From: Marinobacter salinexigens | GTDB lineage: Bacteria > Pseudomonadota > Gammaproteobacteria > Pseudomonadales > Oleiphilaceae | Assembly: GCF_008370345.1 (NCBI RefSeq) | Contig: NZ_VTUU01000015.1 | Coordinates: forward strand, 1-64,000 | DNA length: 64,000 bases | Reading direction: 5' to 3' | Part shown: piece by piece, positions 1 to 9,246 of the stretch | How positions within the stretch are numbered: position 1 is the first letter of the stretch | Layout: each line of letters starts with the position of its first letter | Notes under the pieces: model-generated | What the model was told of the DNA's origin: nothing | The model's input: only the letters and a program-made list of their open reading frames with translations | Databases searched by the model: none | Program-made: the position numbers and the translations under genes

Positions 1-29
1 TTGAAGAAACTGAAAAGCGTTTTCTTCAA
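1..29. repeat. Perfect 9-bp inverted repeat in probable rRNA leader
   Basis: TTGAAGAAA (1-9) and TTTCTTCAA (21-29) form a perfect stem with an 11-base loop. It lies about 70-90 bases downstream of the minus-strand promoter at 98-125, so it would be part of the leader of the transcript leaving the window. A role in rRNA leader processing or antitermination is only a guess. Confidence 0.4.
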
Positions 30-97
30 TACTTTCAATCAGTTACTACCAACAAATCGGGCCGCTTCAAGCGCCGTCCCCGTCAGAAGAGGTGCGC

Positions 98-125
98 ATT
101 CTACAGACCTCCCCGACGGTGTCAA
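98..125 (-). promoter_or_regulatory. Strong sigma-70 promoter, probably of an rRNA operon to the left
   Basis: On the minus strand TTGACA (120-125) and TAGAAT (98-103) are separated by 16 bases. A GC-rich discriminator (GCGCACC) follows, and the A/T-rich stretch at about 130-160 could be an UP element. This is the architecture of stringently controlled rRNA promoters. In pseudomonads 16S rRNA lies next to tyrS, so transcription probably runs off the left edge into an rRNA operon; that last step is inference. Confidence 0.7.
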
Positions 126-163
126 CGACAATTTTGAAAAAACTCAAAATTGGTCGAAATTGG

Positions 164-1366
164 TCACTCCACGATCACGACACGGGCAATCTTCTTTTTA
201 CCAGCCTGGATGACGCACTCATCACCTTTAACGAACTGACGATCACCCTCAAACTTGCCACCATCAACGAACACAGCACCACGCCCAAGAACATCCCTCG
301 CTGCCGCACCATTCTTCACCAGACCCGCAAGACGGAGAACAGCCGCCATCGGCAGTTCCGCCTGACCATCCAACGACACATTTACAACCGGCACGTTATC
401 AGGGATCTCACCGAGCGCCACGCGGTTACCCGCCGACTTGTGCGCTGTCGAAGCAGCTTCTGCCCCATGGAAACGGGTAATAATTTCTTCTGCCAATACC
501 TTCTTGTAGTCCTGCGGATTCGCACCACCTGCAACCGCAGACCGGAACTCTTCAACCTCCGCAAGCGAACGGAAGCTCAACAACTCGAAGTAACGCCATA
601 ACAACTCATCCGGCATTGAAAGGAGCTTGGTATACATTTCACCAGGCGCATCATTTACACCGACATAGTTCCCCAGGGATTTGGACATCTTCTGGACACC
701 ATCCAGCCCCTCCAGGATTGGCATGGTCAAAATGGCCTGAGGCTTCTGACCATAGTGTTTCTGCAAAATGCGCCCCATCAGAAGATTGAATTTCTGATCT
801 GTACCACCCAATTCAACGTCTGCCTCCAGCGCCACGGAGTCATAACCCTGCACCAGAGGGTACAAAAATTCGTGAATAGCAATCGACTGCTCTGCCCGGT
901 AGCGCTTGGTGAAATCATCTCGCTCAAGCATACGGGCAACCGTGTACTGGCCGGCCAGACGAATCATATCAGCAGCGGACATCTTGCCCATCCACTCTGA
1001 GTTAAAGACGACCCGGGTTTTTTCGGGATCGAGAATCTTGAACACCTGCTCTTTATAGCTGACCGCATTCTCTTTGACCTGCTCCTCGGTTAGCGGAGGG
1101 CGGGTCACGCTCTTTCCAGTCGGATCACCAATCATTCCGGTGAAGTCACCAATAAGAAAGATCACCTCATGCCCCAGATCCTGGAACTGGCGCAACTTGT
1201 TAATGAGGACGGTGTGACCAAGATGGAGGTCCGGAGCCGTGGGATCAAACCCGGCCTTTATACGAAGCGGCCGACCTTCCTTGAGCTTTTCAATCAGATC
1301 GTCTTCAGGAATCAACTCGTCAACGCCGCGCTTGATTATGGCCAGCGCCTCATCAATAGATGCCAT
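164..1366 (-). CDS. tyrS: Tyrosyl-tRNA synthetase
   Basis: Cytoplasmic enzyme that charges tRNA-Tyr with tyrosine. The 400-residue protein shows the class I signatures HLGHT near residue 48 and KMSKS near 226, and a C-terminal S4-like RNA-binding segment. It resembles the TyrZ form of pseudomonads rather than E. coli TyrS. The reading frame extends to a GTG at 1393, but the ATG at 1366 has GGGGAT about 10 bases upstream and the usual N-terminus, so I place the start there. It faces the M23 peptidase gene divergently, and the stable-RNA promoter lies just beyond its stop codon, as in Pseudomonas. Confidence 0.95.
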   Translation of the reverse strand: MASIDEALAIIKRGVDELIPEDDLIEKLKEGRPLRIKAGFDPTAPDLHLGHTVLINKLRQFQDLGHEVIFLIGDFTGMIGDPTGKSVTRPPLTEEQVKENAVSYKEQVFKILDPEKTRVVFNSEWMGKMSAADMIRLAGQYTVARMLERDDFTKRYRAEQSIAIHEFLYPLVQGYDSVALEADVELGGTDQKFNLLMGRILQKHYGQKPQAILTMPILEGLDGVQKMSKSLGNYVGVNDAPGEMYTKLLSMPDELLWRYFELLSFRSLAEVEEFRSAVAGGANPQDYKKVLAEEIITRFHGAEAASTAHKSAGNRVALGEIPDNVPVVNVSLDGQAELPMAAVLRLAGLVKNGAAARDVLGRGAVFVDGGKFEGDRQFVKGDECVIQAGKKKIARVVIVE

Positions 1367-1506
1367 GAACAACACATCCCCAGTTTTAATCACGAACGGT
1401 TTAATTAGTTACAGTCTTCTTACAAAAGAAATCTGCGAGTTACCCTCTCACCTGATAAAGTACAATTGCTCAGTTTTTGAACAAGCTGTAGCGAGGTGGG
1501 CTGCGC

Positions 1507-1512
1507 ATTATA
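1507..1512 (-). promoter_or_regulatory. Candidate -10 box of tyrS
   Basis: TATAAT followed by GCGC lies on the minus strand about 140 bases upstream of the tyrS start. It is a good -10 with a GC-rich discriminator, but no convincing -35 sits 16-18 bases upstream. The rest of the 1367-1665 gap shows nothing I can name; the plus-strand promoter of the peptidase gene is not clear. Confidence 0.4.
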
Positions 1513-1665
1513 GCAACGCTGCCCGCAGAAATCCGTGGGTTGGAACATCAAACCGTAATGTTCCACGCTGTCCCGCATGCATTTTATACGGTAATCTTGT
1601 TGGTCTATACTTGATCAACAGCTTTAATTAGGTAGTTCAACCTACCGAAATACCGATTAAAACGG

Positions 1666-3060
1666 GTGCGATACGTGTTTAAAATGTTTCCCAAGACACA
1701 CATTACTATTGCCGCCGCAGCTACAGTCGTCGTGACGGCCGCCATTTTAATGAGCCCCAGCGCAGATGTTGAAGCCAAGCGCATGTCTTATTCGCTGGAT
1801 CTGGAACAGGGCGCAGTAACCGAAAAGGCCGCTACAGAATCGGCCACGTCCGACGCGACCAGATTGCCAACGGATGACGGACTCGCGAAAACAGACAACG
1901 AGTCAGGCATCAAGGCTACGGAGACACTTTCCTCTCCGGCAGAGCCAGAACTTCACTGGCAATCCTTCGACATCAAATCTGGCGACACCCTTTCTTCCCT
2001 GTTCAACAAAGCCGGATTTAATGACCGTATCATGCTGTCCGTTATCCACGGCGAGGGTGAGGCGGACACACTCCAGAATCTTTATGCAGGCGAAACCATT
2101 CGCTTTGCAGCAAATGACGACGGCAACCTTGAAGCCGTTGAACTGAAACGCAATCGCCTTGAATCCCTGAAGATCGAAAAAACGGCCGACGGATTCAAAG
2201 GCGAAACAGCGCTCCGCACTCCGGAAGCACGCCCGGCGTTCGCGACCGGAACCATTGACGGCTCCCTGTACCTGGCGGCGCGGGATGCGGGTCTGGATGA
2301 CCGACTCACCATGGAGTTGGCTGGAATTTTTGGCTGGTCCATCGACTTCGTTTACGACGTTCGTAAAGGTGACCACTTTGAAGTCGTATACGAAGAGCTT
2401 TACCTTGATGGCGAGCGCTTCGATACCGGCAAAATTCTCTCCGCACGCTTTACCAATCGTGACGAAGACTACGTAGCCCTGCTCTATACCGACAGCAACG
2501 GCGACAGCGACTACTACTCACCAGACGGCAAAAGCATGAGAAAGGCTTTCCTGCGTACACCAATCAACGCACGGGTATCCTCTCCATTCAATCTGCAGCG
2601 CCGCCACCCGATTCTGAACGTAGTTCGCCCACACGAAGGTACCGACTACGGTGCCCCGACCGGCACCCCCATCAAAGCAGCCGGTGACGGACGCGTTCTG
2701 TCCGCTGGCAACAAAGGTGGGTACGGGCGAGCAGTTGTTCTGCAGCACGGTGATAACATTACGACGCTGTATGCACACATGAGCCGCTTGGGCAAAGGCA
2801 TCAAGCGGGGAACCCGGGTTAAACAAGGACAGACAATCGGGTATGTCGGTTCTTCTGGCATGGCGACCGGACCGCACCTGCATTATGAGTTTCGCGTGAA
2901 TGGTTCACCACGCAATTCCCGCAAGGTCCAACTGCCAGATGCCAAGCCAGTCCCAGCGTCCGAAATGGCAAGTTTCAAGGCTGCAACCAAGCAACAACTA
3001 GCTCAATTTGACGCATTCCGGGAGAACTACCAGCAACTGGCTCTCGCTACGGACGACTGA
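1666..3060 (+). CDS. M23 family murein DD-endopeptidase (MepM-like)
   Basis: Probable periplasmic, membrane-anchored peptidase that cuts peptidoglycan cross-links during cell growth. A hydrophobic N-terminal segment (residues about 11-30) is followed by a low-complexity linker and a LysM/OapA-like segment (about 97-150). The C-terminal LytM/M23 domain has zinc ligands His323 and Asp327 in HEGTDYG, His371 in YAHM, and His404 and His406 in HLHYE, so it looks catalytically intact. The start is GTG at 1666 or ATG at 1684; neither has a good ribosome site. Placement between tyrS and anmK matches Pseudomonas and suits a cell-wall turnover role. Confidence 0.88.
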   Translation: MRYVFKMFPKTHITIAAAATVVVTAAILMSPSADVEAKRMSYSLDLEQGAVTEKAATESATSDATRLPTDDGLAKTDNESGIKATETLSSPAEPELHWQSFDIKSGDTLSSLFNKAGFNDRIMLSVIHGEGEADTLQNLYAGETIRFAANDDGNLEAVELKRNRLESLKIEKTADGFKGETALRTPEARPAFATGTIDGSLYLAARDAGLDDRLTMELAGIFGWSIDFVYDVRKGDHFEVVYEELYLDGERFDTGKILSARFTNRDEDYVALLYTDSNGDSDYYSPDGKSMRKAFLRTPINARVSSPFNLQRRHPILNVVRPHEGTDYGAPTGTPIKAAGDGRVLSAGNKGGYGRAVVLQHGDNITTLYAHMSRLGKGIKRGTRVKQGQTIGYVGSSGMATGPHLHYEFRVNGSPRNSRKVQLPDAKPVPASEMASFKAATKQQLAQFDAFRENYQQLALATDD

Positions 3061-3065
3061 ATCAG

Positions 3066-4160
3066 ATGCACGCCTGGCTAGGACTGATGTCTGGCACCAG
3101 CATGGATGGTATTGATGCCGTGCTGGTGTCTTTTGAAGAACAGTCCATTCGGATTCACGCCACCCAGACAGTCGCTTACCCCGACGACATTCGGCACAGG
3201 CTCCTCGCGGTAACCCAGAACCACGGCACTCCGGATGAAATAGGAGAGCTGGATACCCTGATAGGTTGTCTGTTCGCAACCGCTGCCAACAAGGCCATTG
3301 AAGCCTCCGACATTCCAGCTTCAGCGATACAGGCCATTGGAAGCCACGGCCAAACCATCCGACACCAACCCTCCGGCTCCGCCCCGTTTTCAATCCAGAT
3401 TGGTAACCCGGCCATCATCGCGGAGCGCACTGGCATTGCCACCGTTGCAGATTTTCGGCGAAGGGACATGGCCGCAGGTGGCCAGGGCGCGCCCCTGGTA
3501 CCGGCATTCCACAAAGCGTTTTTCAGTTCCAGAACCGAAAGCCGCTGCATCCTGAATCTGGGCGGCATCGCAAACATCACGTTGATTCCTGCCGATCAGT
3601 CCCCTGTGACTGGCTTTGACACCGGGCCGGCAAATGCCCTGCTTGATGCCTGGTGCCTGGACCAGACCGGCCGCCCTTATGATGCGGATGGCCACTGGGC
3701 CGCGGAGGGCGTCGTCAATGACAAACTACTACATGACATGCTTTCAGACGCCTACTTCGCAAAGCCCGCCCCCAAGAGCACAGGCAAGGAAAGGTTCAAT
3801 CTGGAGTGGGTAAAAACCCAGGTACGTCGACACCCTGAAGCGCATGCAGCTGATGTTCAACGCACACTGCTCCAGCTAACGGCCAACAGCATTCAGCAGC
3901 AACTACCCACCGAGGGCGGCCTTAAAATCTATGTTTGCGGAGGAGGCGCCCGAAACCCGTTACTGATGGACGTTTTGAGGCAAGCGGTTGAACCTGCAGA
4001 GATGGAAGTCACTGATAAGCTCGGACTGGACCCACAGTGGGTCGAGCCCGTTGCCTTTGCATGGCTTGCCCAGCAAACCCTATCAGGGATGACCGGAAAC
4101 CTGCCAGATGTTACTGGAGCCATTGGGCCTCGTATTCTGGGCGCGATTTATCCGGCCTGA
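3066..4160 (+). CDS. anmK: Anhydro-N-acetylmuramic acid kinase
   Basis: Cytoplasmic kinase that opens and phosphorylates 1,6-anhydro-MurNAc recovered from peptidoglycan, giving MurNAc-6-phosphate for recycling. The 364-residue length is normal. The N-terminal GLMSGTSMDGID phosphate-binding motif (residues 6-17) and a C-terminal VCGGGARNP motif are present. It begins 5 bases after the M23 peptidase stop, so the two are probably one operon coupling murein hydrolysis to recycling. It converges on erpA. Confidence 0.95.
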   Translation: MHAWLGLMSGTSMDGIDAVLVSFEEQSIRIHATQTVAYPDDIRHRLLAVTQNHGTPDEIGELDTLIGCLFATAANKAIEASDIPASAIQAIGSHGQTIRHQPSGSAPFSIQIGNPAIIAERTGIATVADFRRRDMAAGGQGAPLVPAFHKAFFSSRTESRCILNLGGIANITLIPADQSPVTGFDTGPANALLDAWCLDQTGRPYDADGHWAAEGVVNDKLLHDMLSDAYFAKPAPKSTGKERFNLEWVKTQVRRHPEAHAADVQRTLLQLTANSIQQQLPTEGGLKIYVCGGGARNPLLMDVLRQAVEPAEMEVTDKLGLDPQWVEPVAFAWLAQQTLSGMTGNLPDVTGAIGPRILGAIYPA

Positions 4161-4190
4161 GAGAAAGAACGACCCGGAAGAAGGCCCGGA

Positions 4191-4544
4191 TCAGATCGAA
4201 AATGAACTACCACAGCCGCAAGTCGAACTGGCGTTCGGGTTCTGTACGACAAACTGGGAGCCCTGAAGGCCTTCCTGATATTCAACGGTTGCACCAACGA
4301 GATATTGATAACTCATCGGATCGACCAAAAGCTTAACGCCGTCCCGCTCAATGACAGTATCTTCCTCATCCAGCTCTTCATCGAAGGAAAAGCCGTACTG
4401 GAATCCGGAGCAACCACCCCCAGTCACAAAAACACGCAGCATCAGGTCGGGATTGCCCTCGTCCTCAATCAATTCGCGTACTTTTGCGACCGCACTGTCA
4501 CTAAAAAACAGCGGTGTGGCCATTTGTTGCTGAACTACAGTCAA
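4191..4544 (-). CDS. erpA: Iron-sulfur cluster insertion protein ErpA
   Basis: A-type carrier that delivers Fe-S clusters to apoproteins, including isoprenoid-synthesis enzymes in relatives. The 117-residue protein has the three conserved cysteines: Cys45 in GGGCSGF, and Cys109 and Cys111 in TCGCGSS. The start is TTG at 4544, supported by GGAGG five bases upstream; the in-frame ATG at 4523 has no ribosome site. It is the last gene of the minus-strand run argC, DUF6776-like, bactofilin, erpA, as in Pseudomonas. Confidence 0.93.
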   Translation of the reverse strand: MTVVQQQMATPLFFSDSAVAKVRELIEDEGNPDLMLRVFVTGGGCSGFQYGFSFDEELDEEDTVIERDGVKLLVDPMSYQYLVGATVEYQEGLQGSQFVVQNPNASSTCGCGSSFSI

Positions 4545-4608
4545 GCTCGCCTCCGGATTACTTCAATGTCACTGGAGCGATTATGGTATTCCTGAGTAAA
4601 ACAATCAA

Positions 4609-5091
4609 CTATTCGGATTTACCACCATCCTCCGCAACCGACTCCTTCAACTCATCACTCGCATTGGTTTCGCGGCTGAATGAATCGTCTTTACGGCTGC
4701 CGTTGGCAAGAAGCCCGACCGGCTCTTTCTGGTGAACCAGATTGCCGTTAACCGACGCCCCCATCGCCATTTCGATCAGGTTGTAATAGACGCTACCGTT
4801 GATAGCCGCTTTTTCTGCCAGCTCGAGATGCGACGATGCGTATACGTCACCGTTAACAGTGCCATTGATAATGACGTGAGGCGCGATGATGTCGCCCGTG
4901 ATCTCCCCGACTTCCGAGATCCGGAGAACCGCATCGCTTCCCTCTTCCGCCGCGACCTTGCCCGTCACCTTGCCATCTACGTGCAAACCACCGGAAAAAT
5001 GGATTCCACCCTCAACCTTGGTTCGTGACGAGATCAGCGTGTCAAAGTGGCCGACCGGGCGGCGCGACTTCTGTTTTTTCTTACCCAGCAT
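4609..5091 (-). CDS. Bactofilin family protein
   Basis: Bactofilins polymerise into cytoskeletal filaments through a right-handed beta-helix core. Here the core spans about residues 25-118, with repeating valine/isoleucine-glycine turns such as HVDGKVTGKV and IINGTVNGDVYA. A basic N-terminus and an acidic, disordered C-terminal tail flank it. A GGAG site lies 8 bases before the ATG, and the start is one base from the stop of the upstream membrane protein, so the two are translationally coupled. Its function in this organism is not evident from sequence. Confidence 0.88.
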   Translation of the reverse strand: MLGKKKQKSRRPVGHFDTLISSRTKVEGGIHFSGGLHVDGKVTGKVAAEEGSDAVLRISEVGEITGDIIAPHVIINGTVNGDVYASSHLELAEKAAINGSVYYNLIEMAMGASVNGNLVHQKEPVGLLANGSRKDDSFSRETNASDELKESVAEDGGKSE

Positions 5092-5092
5092 T

Positions 5093-5833
5093 TTAATTCT
5101 CCGTTAAGTCATCCCAGTCAAATGTTCTTTCTGCCTGGGAGGAATTGCGTCCTTCGGACTGAGCCACAATCTGAACTTCCAGGGGCTCAAAACCTTCAGG
5201 CAGCTCCAGTGTTCCTTCGACATCCTGGAAATAACGGAAGCGAAACTTCACACCTAGATCATCAATATCCTCGGACAGGTCACGCAGGGCGATAACTTCT
5301 TTTTCTTCGTCACGCAGGCCGATAACATTGACTGCCACCAGGCCCGACACATAGTTTTTATTATTTCCCACCTGGGTCAATACCAGCTTGAAGCCCCAGC
5401 TTTCGGGCTGCCTAGTGCTGACCAGGGACAAACTGTCCACCTGAAGCCCTTTACTGACTTCAGAAGGCGCCATGATATTTTTATAGAAAGTCAGATCCGA
5501 CTTCAGTGAAACAATCTGTGTTTCGAGCTCTACAATCGAGCGGCGAGCCTGATTCAGCGCTTGTTCATCAATCGCCCGGCCCCGCTCCAGATTGATCAGT
5601 TGCTGCCGGGCTTCCGTATAGTCATCCCTCAGCGTTTCCAGCTCTTCTTCCAGAACCTCGTTGGAAGCCTCCACATTGGAAAACCGGAAGCCACCTTTCG
5701 CAAGCCCCGCTGTATAGCCGGCAACAGCGGCAACCACACTAAAAACCAGAAGGATGGACGTCCGGCGAAGCCGATACCCCGGCCGGTGCCGGATGACTAC
5801 ATACTCTTCTGAAGGTTTTCTTTCTTCGCTCAC
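5093..5833 (-). CDS. DUF6776-like membrane-anchored coiled-coil protein
   Basis: Function unknown. The protein has a basic N-terminal segment, one membrane helix at about residues 26-45 and a long coiled coil at about 55-118. A beta-rich periplasmic domain follows to residue 246. I place the start at GTG 5833: the AAGG formed by the argC stop region is correctly spaced for it, whereas TTG 5839 is too close. The family occurs between argC and erpA in pseudomonads. A link to the cell envelope or to the bactofilin next door is plausible but unproven. Confidence 0.7.
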   Translation of the reverse strand: MSEERKPSEEYVVIRHRPGYRLRRTSILLVFSVVAAVAGYTAGLAKGGFRFSNVEASNEVLEEELETLRDDYTEARQQLINLERGRAIDEQALNQARRSIVELETQIVSLKSDLTFYKNIMAPSEVSKGLQVDSLSLVSTRQPESWGFKLVLTQVGNNKNYVSGLVAVNVIGLRDEEKEVIALRDLSEDIDDLGVKFRFRYFQDVEGTLELPEGFEPLEVQIVAQSEGRNSSQAERTFDWDDLTEN

Positions 5834-5842
5834 CGGCAAACC

Positions 5843-6880
5843 TTAGGGCAGCAGAGCCGGAGCTTCCAGCCCCCGGGTTTCTTTGAGACCGAACATGATA
5901 TTCATGTTCTGAACCGCCTGTCCGGCAGCACCTTTCACCAGGTTGTCAATCACGGACGACACGATGATGATATTGCTCTGTTCCTGACGATGCAGCGCCA
6001 TCCGGCACTGATTTCCGCCCCGCACGCTGCGGGTTTCAGGATGGCTACCATAAGGCATAACGTCTACGAAGGGCTCATCACGGTAACGGTCTTCAAACAG
6101 CCCCTGAAGGCGTTCAAAGTCTGCCGGATCTTTCATTTCCGCGTACAAAGTAGCCTCAATACCACGAATCATCGGTAACAGGTGGGGCACAAACGTTACA
6201 CCGACACTCCCTTTCGCAGCACCGGAAAGGCCCTGACGGATTTCAGGCAAATGCCGGTGGCCAGATGCGCCGTATGCCTTGAAACTTTCGCCGATTTCAC
6301 CATGGAGCATCCCGATCTTGCCCTGACGTCCGGCACCACTGGCACCCGATTTCGCATCAGCAATCAACCGCGCCGGATCAACCAGACCGTTTTCCAGTAA
6401 GGGCAGAAAGCCCAACTGAACCGCTGTCGGATAACAGCCGGGGTTTGCAACCAGTTGTGCGTCGCGAATCGCGTCCCGGGCCACCTCAGGCAAACCGTAG
6501 ACAGCCTTGTCATTCCACTCAGGAGTTTCGTGAGCCATACCGTACCACTCGGCCCAGACATCCAGGTCCTTGAGACGAAAATCAGCGGACAAATCCACGA
6601 CCCGGACACCAGCGGCCATCAGCTCTGGCACCATACGCATGGCGACTCCGTGTGGCGTCGCAAAAAATACAAGGTCACAGGCTTTGAGGACGGCCGCATC
6701 AGGCTCCGAAAACGCCAGGTCATAGTGGCCTCGCAGGTTCGGATACATATCAGCAACGGGCATTCCCGCCTCCGAACGGGACGTAATACAGCTGACCTGA
6801 ACGTCCGGATGAACTGCCAGGATCCTCAACAGCTCAACACCGGTATAACCGGTGCCACCAACGATACCTACTTTTATCAC
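5843..6880 (-). CDS. argC: N-acetyl-gamma-glutamyl-phosphate reductase
   Basis: NADPH-dependent enzyme that reduces N-acetylglutamyl phosphate to the semialdehyde in arginine synthesis. The Rossmann motif GIVGGTGYTGVELL lies at the N-terminus and the catalytic cysteine in NPGCYPT at about residue 150. The frame extends to 7066, but that extension is not family-like. GTG at 6880 has GGAGAG six bases upstream and gives 345 residues, the normal length, so I use it. It heads the run leading to erpA and diverges from the ClC gene. Confidence 0.95.
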   Translation of the reverse strand: MIKVGIVGGTGYTGVELLRILAVHPDVQVSCITSRSEAGMPVADMYPNLRGHYDLAFSEPDAAVLKACDLVFFATPHGVAMRMVPELMAAGVRVVDLSADFRLKDLDVWAEWYGMAHETPEWNDKAVYGLPEVARDAIRDAQLVANPGCYPTAVQLGFLPLLENGLVDPARLIADAKSGASGAGRQGKIGMLHGEIGESFKAYGASGHRHLPEIRQGLSGAAKGSVGVTFVPHLLPMIRGIEATLYAEMKDPADFERLQGLFEDRYRDEPFVDVMPYGSHPETRSVRGGNQCRMALHRQEQSNIIIVSSVIDNLVKGAAGQAVQNMNIMFGLKETRGLEAPALLP

Positions 6881-7033
6881 CTTGCTCTCCAGCGATGTCG
6901 CATACGATTCTTGGGAATTGACCCCATAGTCTACCATGATAAACCAAGGACTTATTGCAGCCCGCAGGGCTAGAGTTACAATGTTGACAGAAATTGCCTG
7001 ACGCCTTCTCACCTGACCGGAATACCGCCCCCA

Positions 7034-8809
7034 ATGCAAAGACTCTGGCTCCGAATCACCGAACACCTGATACCGATGTTTCGGCGCAGGTTATCCGGTG
7101 TGGACGCCCTGCCCCAACTCGCCGTTCTGGGGCTGCTGTCGGGCATCATAACCGGCGTAGTGATTCTTGCTTTCCGCCTCGCTATAGAGTGGCCTCTGGA
7201 ATACTTCCTGCCAGGCGCTGGTTCGGAATCATTCGAGCAGCTCGACTGGATTACCCGAGGCTTGCTGCCCCTGGCAGGAGCCCTGGGGCTCGGACTGATG
7301 CTCCACAGGCTGGCGATCCATGACCGGAAGGTGGGTATTGTCCATGTCATGGAGCGCCTGAATTACCACCAGGGCTACATATCATTCCGAAGCGCTGTTG
7401 TTCAGTTTGTATCCGGTGTTGCAACGGTTGTCACTGGCCAGTCCGCTGGCCGGGAAGGGCCAGCCGTGCACCTTGGAGCGGCGTTTTCCAGTTTGATGGG
7501 ACAGTGGATGCGACTTCCCAACAACAGCATCCGCACCCTTGTCGCCTGCGGCTGTGCAGCAGCCATTTCCGCCTCCTTCAACACACCCATTTCCGGTGTC
7601 ATTTTTGCCATGGAAGTGGTGATGATGGAATACACCATCGCCGGCTTTACCCCCATCATTCTCGCTGCAGTCAGCGCGGCCATCGTTACCCAGGCCGTAT
7701 ACGGTTCCGAACCTGCATTTACGGTTCCGGCACTGACCATGAATTCGCTGCTGGAAATCCCCTGGATTCTGGTGATCGCCTTGATCATTGGTGTTTCGGC
7801 GGCACTGTTTATCCAACTGGTCGACTCGGCCGGACGTTTCCATCACCGCCCGGTCCTGTTGCGAATCAGCGTGGCGGGGCTGCTGATGGTTCCCTTTGCC
7901 CTTCTTGTTCCGGAGACCATGGGCATTGGCTACGACACGGTCAATGCCACCATTAACGGCGAAGTGGGGTTCTGGCTTCTTTTAGGCGTTGGTATTGCCA
8001 AGCTTCTGATAACGTCGGTGACGATAGGGCTGGGTATGCCCAGCGGTGTGATCGGCCCCACCCTGTTTATGGGCGCGACACTCGGGGGCGCCATGGGCCT
8101 TGTTGGCGCCCAGATCATGCCGGAACAGGCTTCATCGGTCGGATTCTATGCCATGCTTGGCATGGGGGCGATGATGGGGGCCGTGCTTCAGGCACCGCTG
8201 GCCGCGCTGCTGGCGTTACTGGAGTTGACTCGCAACTCCCACATCATCCTGCCGGCCATGTTGATAATCACCACGTCAACGCTGATCACCAGCGAGGCTT
8301 TTGGAAAGAAATCACTGTTCCTGACCATTCTCAAGAGCCAGGGACTCAGCTACCAGAACTCTCCGGTCATTCAGGCATTGAGGCGAGTGTCCGTTGGCGC
8401 AATCATGGACCGAAGTATCATGCGCACCGAACGCCATCTGTCTGTCGAGGAAGCCCGCAAGGCCCTCACGGCAGAGCCCAAATGGCTCATTGTTGAAGGC
8501 AGCAACGGCCCCACGGCACTGTTGCCAGCGGTTGATCTGGCGCGCTTTCTGGAAGATACCGACAAACACGTTGCTGAACAGGACGTTGAGCTGCCCGAAT
8601 CGATCGACCTGATGGACATTCCTGCCAACCGGCGCGATCTGGCTCCGGTACAATACCAGGCGACTCTGGAGGAAGCCCTGAATGAGTTTGACGCCAGCAA
8701 CGCCGAAGCCCTGTACGTACAACGACATGTAGCACCAATGATCCAGCGGGTTTACGGTGTTGTACTCAAATCCGATATCGAAAGTTATTACCAATACCGA
8801 CGGAGCTAA
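7034..8809 (+). CDS. ClC family chloride channel/transporter with C-terminal CBS pair
   Basis: Inner-membrane chloride channel or Cl-/H+ antiporter. About ten hydrophobic helices cover residues 20-440. The conserved GREGPAVHLGA motif, carrying the gating glutamate, lies near residue 140, and GMPSGVIGPT near 335. The last 150 residues form a CBS-type regulatory pair, as in adenine-nucleotide-sensing ClC proteins. ATG 7034 and ATG 7076 are both possible starts and neither has a strong ribosome site. hemJ starts 3 bases after the stop, so they are probably co-transcribed. Whether it is a channel or an antiporter cannot be told by eye. Confidence 0.88.
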   Translation: MQRLWLRITEHLIPMFRRRLSGVDALPQLAVLGLLSGIITGVVILAFRLAIEWPLEYFLPGAGSESFEQLDWITRGLLPLAGALGLGLMLHRLAIHDRKVGIVHVMERLNYHQGYISFRSAVVQFVSGVATVVTGQSAGREGPAVHLGAAFSSLMGQWMRLPNNSIRTLVACGCAAAISASFNTPISGVIFAMEVVMMEYTIAGFTPIILAAVSAAIVTQAVYGSEPAFTVPALTMNSLLEIPWILVIALIIGVSAALFIQLVDSAGRFHHRPVLLRISVAGLLMVPFALLVPETMGIGYDTVNATINGEVGFWLLLGVGIAKLLITSVTIGLGMPSGVIGPTLFMGATLGGAMGLVGAQIMPEQASSVGFYAMLGMGAMMGAVLQAPLAALLALLELTRNSHIILPAMLIITTSTLITSEAFGKKSLFLTILKSQGLSYQNSPVIQALRRVSVGAIMDRSIMRTERHLSVEEARKALTAEPKWLIVEGSNGPTALLPAVDLARFLEDTDKHVAEQDVELPESIDLMDIPANRRDLAPVQYQATLEEALNEFDASNAEALYVQRHVAPMIQRVYGVVLKSDIESYYQYRRS

Positions 8810-8812
8810 CGA

Positions 8813-9235
8813 ATGCTGTGGGTCAAAGCTTTCCACATTATTTCCATGGTTTGCTGGTTCGCCGGCCTGTTTTACCTGCCGAGACTGTTCGTCTATCACG
8901 CCGCCTGTGAGGATGCTGCCGGGCAGGAACGATTTAAAATCATGGAACGAAAGCTGTACCGCGGCATAACCACCCCTTCGATGGTTGCAACCGTGATTTT
9001 TGGTCTGTGGCTGATCAGTTACAATGTCTCCGGGTATTTCAGCCAGGGCTGGATACACGCCAAACTGGTATTGGTCGCCCTGTTGATTGGTTACCATTTC
9101 TATTGCGGCCATCTGGTTCGGGTATTCCGTGATAACCAGAACACCCGCAGCCATGTGTTCTACCGCTGGTTCAACGAGCTGCCGGTATTGGTGCTGTTGG
9201 CTGTTGTCATCCTGGCCGTTGTAAAACCGTTTTAA
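8813..9235 (+). CDS. hemJ: HemJ-type protoporphyrinogen IX oxidase
   Basis: Small integral membrane protein of the HemJ family, which oxidises protoporphyrinogen IX to protoporphyrin IX in haem synthesis. The 140-residue sequence has four hydrophobic helices. It opens with WVKAFHIISMVCWFAGLFYLPRLF, which holds the conserved histidine and the FYLPRLF block, and the conserved lysine of SQGWIHAKL also appears. It is packed between the ClC gene and thiD, with hemL 1.5 kb downstream, so two haem-synthesis genes share this stretch. The family assignment is secure. Confidence 0.9.
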   Translation: MLWVKAFHIISMVCWFAGLFYLPRLFVYHAACEDAAGQERFKIMERKLYRGITTPSMVATVIFGLWLISYNVSGYFSQGWIHAKLVLVALLIGYHFYCGHLVRVFRDNQNTRSHVFYRWFNELPVLVLLAVVILAVVKPF

Positions 9236-9246
9236 GGAGCTGCACC

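Noticed and set aside
1..213. Open frame at the left edge on the plus strand
   Set aside because: It runs across a strong minus-strand promoter and the tyrS stop and has no domain; better explained as promoter and leader DNA.
7034..7066. Overlap of the long argC frame with the ClC start
   Set aside because: The true argC start is GTG 6880 with a good ribosome site, so the two genes do not overlap.
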